DNA from: Chitinophaga fulva | Lineage (GTDB): Bacteria; Bacteroidota; Bacteroidia; Chitinophagales; Chitinophagaceae | Direction of reading: 5' to 3' | Assembly (NCBI RefSeq): GCF_012927205.1 | Contig: NZ_JABBGC010000004.1 | Span: 660,485-724,484 of the forward strand | Length of the DNA stretch: 64,000 nucleotides | Shown here: piece by piece, positions 60,091 through 64,000 of the stretch | How positions within the stretch are numbered: position 1 is the first letter of the stretch | Layout of the letters: the number at the start of each line of letters is the position of its first letter | Translations under genes and position numbers: made by a program | The notes under the pieces: model-generated | Database searches by the model: none | Told to the model about the DNA's origin: nothing | What the model saw: the letters and a program-made list of their open reading frames with translations, nothing else

Positions 60091-61983
60091 TTACTGTGCT
60101 ATCGGTAACAATACTTTAGATGCGTGGGTAGCATCATGATAGATTTTGATATCAGCCTTTTTGAAATCTTTGTCAGTGGCTTTGTAGATATCCATGAACT
60201 GTTGCGGGTTGCGGTCCGCCAGCGGGAACCAGCTGCTTTGTATCTGGATCATGATACGGTGGCCCTTCTGGAAGGTATGGGCTACATCCGGCAGGGTGAA
60301 TTTCACCGGAGTAGGTTGGCCCGGAACAAAGGCTTCCGGCTTTTCGAAGCTGTTACGGAATTTGCCACGCATGATCTCACCACGCACCAGCATCTGGTAA
60401 CCTCCCATAGGATAAGTGGAAGAAGGCACACGGCGATGTTCAGAAGCAGCGTCTTCTTCGTATTTGAAGTCATTCGGGAACACGTCTACCAGTTTTACCA
60501 CGAAATCAGCATCAGTACCGGTGGTGCTGGCTATGATATCGGCAATAACAGGACCGGCAAGGGTGATGTCTTTGTCCAATACTTCTGATTCAAATGCCAC
60601 TACATCTGGTCTGCGGGAGGCAAAACGCTGGTCATCGGTCATATAGCTGATGGTCCGGTTGAAGTGGATATCTTCTGTATATGGAACGGGTTTGGCCGGA
60701 TCGCTGATGTATTCGCTGAAACTGTTGGTGGCGGTAGGTTGAGAGAACGCCAGTTTACCGTCAGGTTGTAGGTAAACGGGTTGTGCTTTCATATCAGCCG
60801 GAGGCCATTGTGGCAGCCTTTTCCATTCGTTTTTGCCGGTGAAGAAGATCGTCGCTTCAGCGATATCCGGTGCCTGGCCTTTGCCTTTCAGGTAATAATT
60901 GAAGAAAGGAATTTCGATGTTGTTGGCATAATACTCAGAAGTGTTGCTGCCAAAGCGGACGTTGCCAAGATGGGTACCATCGTTGGAAGCCCATTGACCA
61001 TGATACCACGGACCCATCACAATACGATTGTTGGTATTGGGACTTTCGGATTCGATGGTTTTATAGGTATTCCAGGCGCCGAAGCAGTCTTCTGCATCAA
61101 ATACGCCGCCTACTTCCAACATCACCGGTTTTACGTTTTTCAGGAAGTTGCGCACGTTACGTGCCTTCCAATAGTCGTCGTAGTTAGGATGGGCGTACAT
61201 TTCATGCCAGAAAGTTACGCTGTCGCCGATGATTTTGGAGAAATTAGGCAATGCGCCTGTTTCGAGGTAGTATTTGTAGTTGTCGCGGGTGTAGTATTCG
61301 ATGCCTTTAGGCCCAACGGTGGTGGGTTTTGGGTGCGGGTGATCAAATACGGTGTAGAAAGAAAAGGCGTCTGTCAGCATGAAAGCACCGTTGTGGTGGA
61401 AGTCATCGCCGATGAACCAGTCTGTAACCGGCGCCTGTGGGCTAACGGCTTTCAGTGCAGGGTGGCCGCTCAGCGCGCCCATGGTAGAATAAAAGCCGGG
61501 ATAGGAAATACCGAAGATGCCCACGCTGCCGTTGTTACCGGCGAGGTTTTTCACCAGCCAGTCGATGGTGTCGTAGGTGTCGCTGGCTTCGTCGATATCA
61601 TTTTTCCCCTTTTTGTTGGGGTTAAAAGGACGTACGTTCACGAACTTGCCTTCACTCATCCAGGTGCCTCTTACGTCCTGGACAACCATGATATAACCTT
61701 CTTTCAGGTATTGTTTATAGTGGTTCTTGTACAGCGGGCGGAAATTGGCCTCTCCGTAAGGCGCGCAGGAGTAGGGGGTGCGTGTCATCAGGATGGGATG
61801 TTTCTCCGACTGGTCTTTTGGAAGATAGATGGAGGTAAACAGTTTTACCCCGTCCCGCATCGGGATATACACTTCTTTTTTGGTGTAATGGGTATACATC
61901 CAGAGGGAATCCTGGTTAACAGCTTTGGTAACTACAGGAAAGACGAACAGCGCGGCACAGGCCAGCAGCAGCCATTTTCTCAT
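60091..61983 (-). CDS. CocE/NonD family hydrolase (X-Pro dipeptidyl-peptidase fold)
   Basis: 630 residues with a signal peptide (WLLLACAALFVFPVVTKA). The alpha/beta hydrolase part has MVVQDVRGTWMSEGKF and nucleophile Ser in VGIFGISYPGFYSTMGAL. The C-terminal jelly-roll (DADFVVKLVDVFPNDFKYEEDA..., HRIMIQIQSSWFPLADRNP) is the CocE/X-Pro peptidase beta domain. It may be a glutaryl-7-ACA acylase-like or dipeptidyl-peptidase enzyme in the periplasm. Substrate unknown. Confidence 0.92.
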   Translation of the reverse strand: MRKWLLLACAALFVFPVVTKAVNQDSLWMYTHYTKKEVYIPMRDGVKLFTSIYLPKDQSEKHPILMTRTPYSCAPYGEANFRPLYKNHYKQYLKEGYIMVVQDVRGTWMSEGKFVNVRPFNPNKKGKNDIDEASDTYDTIDWLVKNLAGNNGSVGIFGISYPGFYSTMGALSGHPALKAVSPQAPVTDWFIGDDFHHNGAFMLTDAFSFYTVFDHPHPKPTTVGPKGIEYYTRDNYKYYLETGALPNFSKIIGDSVTFWHEMYAHPNYDDYWKARNVRNFLKNVKPVMLEVGGVFDAEDCFGAWNTYKTIESESPNTNNRIVMGPWYHGQWASNDGTHLGNVRFGSNTSEYYANNIEIPFFNYYLKGKGQAPDIAEATIFFTGKNEWKRLPQWPPADMKAQPVYLQPDGKLAFSQPTATNSFSEYISDPAKPVPYTEDIHFNRTISYMTDDQRFASRRPDVVAFESEVLDKDITLAGPVIADIIASTTGTDADFVVKLVDVFPNDFKYEEDAASEHRRVPSSTYPMGGYQMLVRGEIMRGKFRNSFEKPEAFVPGQPTPVKFTLPDVAHTFQKGHRIMIQIQSSWFPLADRNPQQFMDIYKATDKDFKKADIKIYHDATHASKVLLPIAQ

Positions 61984-62056
61984 AAACGGTTTGTTTTAGA
62001 CGGGGGCTAAAGTAGCAAAAAAATCAGGTAATCTGGCCGCAGAAATGGGTGAGCGG

Positions 62057-62407
62057 TTATTGGGCCAGCTTTTCCCGTTCTTTTTTAGGCAGACTGGCCA
62101 CTACCAGATCATAGGAGTTCTTGATCCATTCCAATATAAGTTTATTGGAGATATTGGAATGCATATCTACAGTGTTCCAGTGTTTTTTATTCATATGGTA
62201 GCCGGGTGTTACGCCTTCATAACGTTCCCGTAGCTCCACGGCCTCATCCGGGTCGCATTTCAGATTGATGCTGCCGAATTCTTCGAGATTGGTGAGGGCA
62301 AACATTTTGCCGCTGACTTTATAAACGAGGGTTTCTTCTCCGAAAGGAAATTCTTCCGTAACGCCCGGAAGGGAAAGGCAATATTCGCGGTATTGTTCGA
62401 TGTCCAT
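62057..62407 (-). CDS. MmcQ/YjbR family protein
   Basis: 116 residues. DIEQYREYCLSLPGVTEEFPFGEETLVYKVSGKMFALTNL, INLKCDPDEAVELRERYEGVTPGYHMNKKHWNTVD and a C-terminal LILEWIKNSYDLVVASLPKKER are typical of the CyaY-like-fold MmcQ/YjbR family, once called DNA-binding. The function is unknown. Confidence 0.93.
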   Translation of the reverse strand: MDIEQYREYCLSLPGVTEEFPFGEETLVYKVSGKMFALTNLEEFGSINLKCDPDEAVELRERYEGVTPGYHMNKKHWNTVDMHSNISNKLILEWIKNSYDLVVASLPKKEREKLAQ

Positions 62408-62435
62408 GTATGACAGGGTTTTATGGACACAAAGA

Positions 62436-62467
62436 TAAAAAAAAGTAAGGGCCGGAAGGCCCTTACT
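62436..62467 (-). terminator. Terminator after the lipoprotein gene
   Basis: AGTAAGGGCC (62444-62453) and GGCCCTTACT (62458-62467) with a GGAA loop; read on the minus strand it is followed by eight T. Confidence 0.88.
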
Positions 62468-62530
62468 ATGAGAAAGGTATTATTGTTTTACCTCAATGTA
62501 TTTGAATTTGACGCTTTGGTAATAAGTATA

Positions 62531-63424
62531 TTATTGTTTAACAATCCGGTATCGGTAACTGATCGTTGTACCGGAAGCGAGCCGTTGTTCTTGTGGATAA
62601 TGCATGGTGTCTGGTGTAAAATAGGTTACAGGAATAGTCACTGCTGCACTGGTAGCAGTTTCATATCGGATGCTGGTCACATAATGTTCGCTGGCAAGGA
62701 ACGGATAACCTTTCCAGATGTTGTTTTGCAGGTCTGCTGTGACCATGCGCAGTAACAACGGGTTTTTGGACAGGTACCGGTACAACGGGTTCGGCTGGCT
62801 GCCATAGGTCATGTCGTACTGGTACGCTTCTGTTGTAGGCGGAAGACCAATAGGCTCCACATAGTTGACGATATGGTACTGCCGGATATCCTGCTGGTCG
62901 TAAAAATATTTTTCATAACTCATCATTCTGCCGAAAAAGAATGGGAGCGTGTCTGTATAACCAATCAGGGAGAAGCGGCGGGCATCATCCTGTAAATACC
63001 TGGTGGTATCATAACCGGATATTTCATCTCCGAGGTTGCGGTAGTAGGTGGTGTAGACCGTTAGTCTGCCGGGAGCCCATCCCAGAGAATCTTTCTGGGA
63101 GAGGCTTTTGAGGGTGTTGTCATTTTCATTATAGTGACGGGCTAATTTCAGATAGCCGTCAGCGTTATACATGAAAGCGGTGTAGTTCTGCCATTGCCGA
63201 TAGGAGGTATTGTAATCCCAACGTTCTGTGAGTTGCAGCTGATTGTTGTATACAAGGCTGTCTTTCGGGGTACCGTTTATGCGGATGGCAGTCACCAGAT
63301 AGTTCTCTTGTTGCTGTGCAGGTGGTTGCGGCGGATCAACATGTTCTTTTTTACACTGGCAGGAATGTGTTAGCAGCAGGATAGCGGCCAACAGGGAAAT
63401 ACCATATGTTCTCAGGTAAGGCAT
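62531..63424 (-). CDS. Hypothetical lipoprotein
   Basis: 297 residues. A lipobox (LLLTHSC, Cys22) follows a hydrophobic helix. The body is rich in Tyr, Asn and Asp with repeated beta-strand-like segments (LVYNNQLQLTERWDYN, AFMYNADGYLKLARHYNENDN), similar in style to Bacteroidota lipoproteins with loosely YD-like units (DUF4595-type). I cannot assign a family with confidence. Confidence 0.78.
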   Translation of the reverse strand: MPYLRTYGISLLAAILLLTHSCQCKKEHVDPPQPPAQQQENYLVTAIRINGTPKDSLVYNNQLQLTERWDYNTSYRQWQNYTAFMYNADGYLKLARHYNENDNTLKSLSQKDSLGWAPGRLTVYTTYYRNLGDEISGYDTTRYLQDDARRFSLIGYTDTLPFFFGRMMSYEKYFYDQQDIRQYHIVNYVEPIGLPPTTEAYQYDMTYGSQPNPLYRYLSKNPLLLRMVTADLQNNIWKGYPFLASEHYVTSIRYETATSAAVTIPVTYFTPDTMHYPQEQRLASGTTISYRYRIVKQ

Positions 63425-63511
63425 GCAGGGGATCTCAATAAGCCTTCCTAAGATAGGGATTAATGGTCATTTAATCCGTAGTAATATCAGTAGATAAGTT
63501 GGAGGTATATA

Positions 63512-63540
63512 CCGGTACGTTGGCTTGTCCGACGTACCGG
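63512..63540. terminator. Hairpin between the last two minus-strand genes
   Basis: CCGGTACGT (63512-63520) and ACGTACCGG (63532-63540) form a 9-bp stem, with no strong T run on either side. A weak terminator for the gene at 63560 is possible. Confidence 0.45.
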
Positions 63541-63559
63541 CTTTAGATGTAGGTTAAAG

Positions 63560-64000
63560 CTATTTTTTATTGATGGCGATGATAACGCGGGAGTAGCGGG
63601 CGTAAGTGATTTCCACTTCCTGGCCGGCGCGGTAACCTTCCAGGGCGCCACGCATCCAGTAAAACAGGCGTTTTTTCTGGTTGTCCAGTTTTATCATGAT
63701 GTTGGTCTGTGTATCGTTGTTCTCCAGATATACCGCTTCCATGGGAGCCTGCAAGGTGGCTTTTTGCAGCGCTACCAGGTCCTTCTTCAGTGCCCAATAC
63801 CGGATATCAGTTACTTTAATCAGTGCAAACACCAGCGCAATCACAAAACAAATCATCCATACCCAAAACCAGGCATTCTTATAGGAAAACAGGGAATCAT
63901 CTGCATCGCCCAACGTATTGTGGGTATACAGGTAAATCTGCGGAATGATAGCCGCTACCAATAACACAATAAAACCTATTAACGCAAATTTCCGTAACTG
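63560..64000 (-). CDS. Membrane protein of unknown function (5' partial)
   Basis: The frame stays open to the right edge, so the start lies beyond it; a GTG at 63967 is an alternative internal start. Two membrane helices are visible (ALIGFIVLLVAAIIPQIYLY and AWFWVWMICFVIALVFALI). The rest is cytosolic or extracytosolic (TDIRYWALKKDLVALQKATL, MIKLDNQKKRLFYWMRGAL, VEITYARYSRVIIAINKK). No family recognised. Confidence 0.75.
   Translation of the reverse strand, partial: QLRKFALIGFIVLLVAAIIPQIYLYTHNTLGDADDSLFSYKNAWFWVWMICFVIALVFALIKVTDIRYWALKKDLVALQKATLQAPMEAVYLENNDTQTNIMIKLDNQKKRLFYWMRGALEGYRAGQEVEITYARYSRVIIAINKK

Noticed and set aside
60781..62010. 409-codon plus-strand open frame
   Set aside because: Antisense to the CocE hydrolase and rich in Val/Gly/Phe as a compositional shadow.
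1..64000. tRNA, rRNA and insertion sequences
   Set aside because: Gene gaps were read for cloverleaf sequences, rRNA blocks and transposase motifs; none was seen. A covariance-model scan (tRNAscan-SE) would settle tRNAs.

Overview
The window looks like chromosomal DNA of a Bacteroidota species, most likely a Chitinophaga-like member of the Chitinophagaceae (inference, not a database match). The grounds are type IX secretion (T9SS) type B sorting domains, a PorP/SprF protein, promoters with the TAnnTTTG -7 element, an ilv and an aro operon in typical Bacteroidota form, many secreted proteins, and dispersed intergenic palindromes. No rRNA, tRNA, CRISPR array or complete insertion sequence was seen.

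Layout. 1-5310: a T9SS cassette made of a repetitive Ig-like adhesin (5' end cut by the window), a PorP/SprF-like outer membrane protein and an OmpA/PD40/TPR protein. 5311-5896: a scar with relics of an Ig-like domain and probably of a mutS 3' end. 5897-11265: housekeeping genes (mutS, a SpoU rRNA/tRNA methylase, a UbiA prenyltransferase, ruvX, def). 11334-14408: two tandem ECF sigma/anti-sigma pairs. 14562-21270: secreted proteins, an RluD-like pseudouridine synthase, lipB and a D-cysteine desulfhydrase/ACC deaminase homologue. 21491-24947: a GH29 fucosidase and a sugar nucleotidyltransferase/kinase pair. 25177-33132: the complete branched-chain amino acid operon ilvE-D-B-N-C-A behind a leader-peptide attenuator. 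33196-38332: an Rhs toxin with its immunity gene and an immunity relic. 38563-40845: an alcohol dehydrogenase and an FAD oxidoreductase. 41041-46595: a xylose catabolic operon (symporter, xylB, xylA, aldose epimerase). 47561-49625: an ECF sigma factor, a membrane-anchored trypsin-like protease with an anti-sigma-like N-terminus, and a small lipoprotein. 50039-57822: an aromatic amino acid operon (pheA, aminotransferase, tyrA, DAHP synthase-chorismate mutase, aroB, aroA, aroC). 57897-64000: FKBP isomerase, PagL-like lipid A deacylase, CocE hydrolase, MmcQ/YjbR protein, a lipoprotein and a partial membrane protein.

The main discovery is a set of three unannotated short leader ORFs in front of the amino acid operons. 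The ilv leader (25236-25352) carries nine consecutive Val/Ile codons before a terminator. The aro operon has two leaders in series (50090-50149 and 50238-50315), both packed with Phe and Tyr codons and each followed by its own intrinsic terminator. In all three, a strand at or just before the leader stop codon can pair with the left arm of the terminator. This is the geometry of classical ribosome-mediated transcription attenuation, and a tandem double attenuator on one aromatic operon is unusual.

Other notable signals are the relic of a second immunity gene beside the Rhs toxin; a perfect 46-bp inverted repeat at the convergent ends of lipB and its neighbour, with a diverged copy 40 kb away; the conserved TTG/GTG starts of the duplicated sigma/anti-sigma pairs; and three copies of an 11-mer between the divergent ECF sigma and lipoprotein genes.
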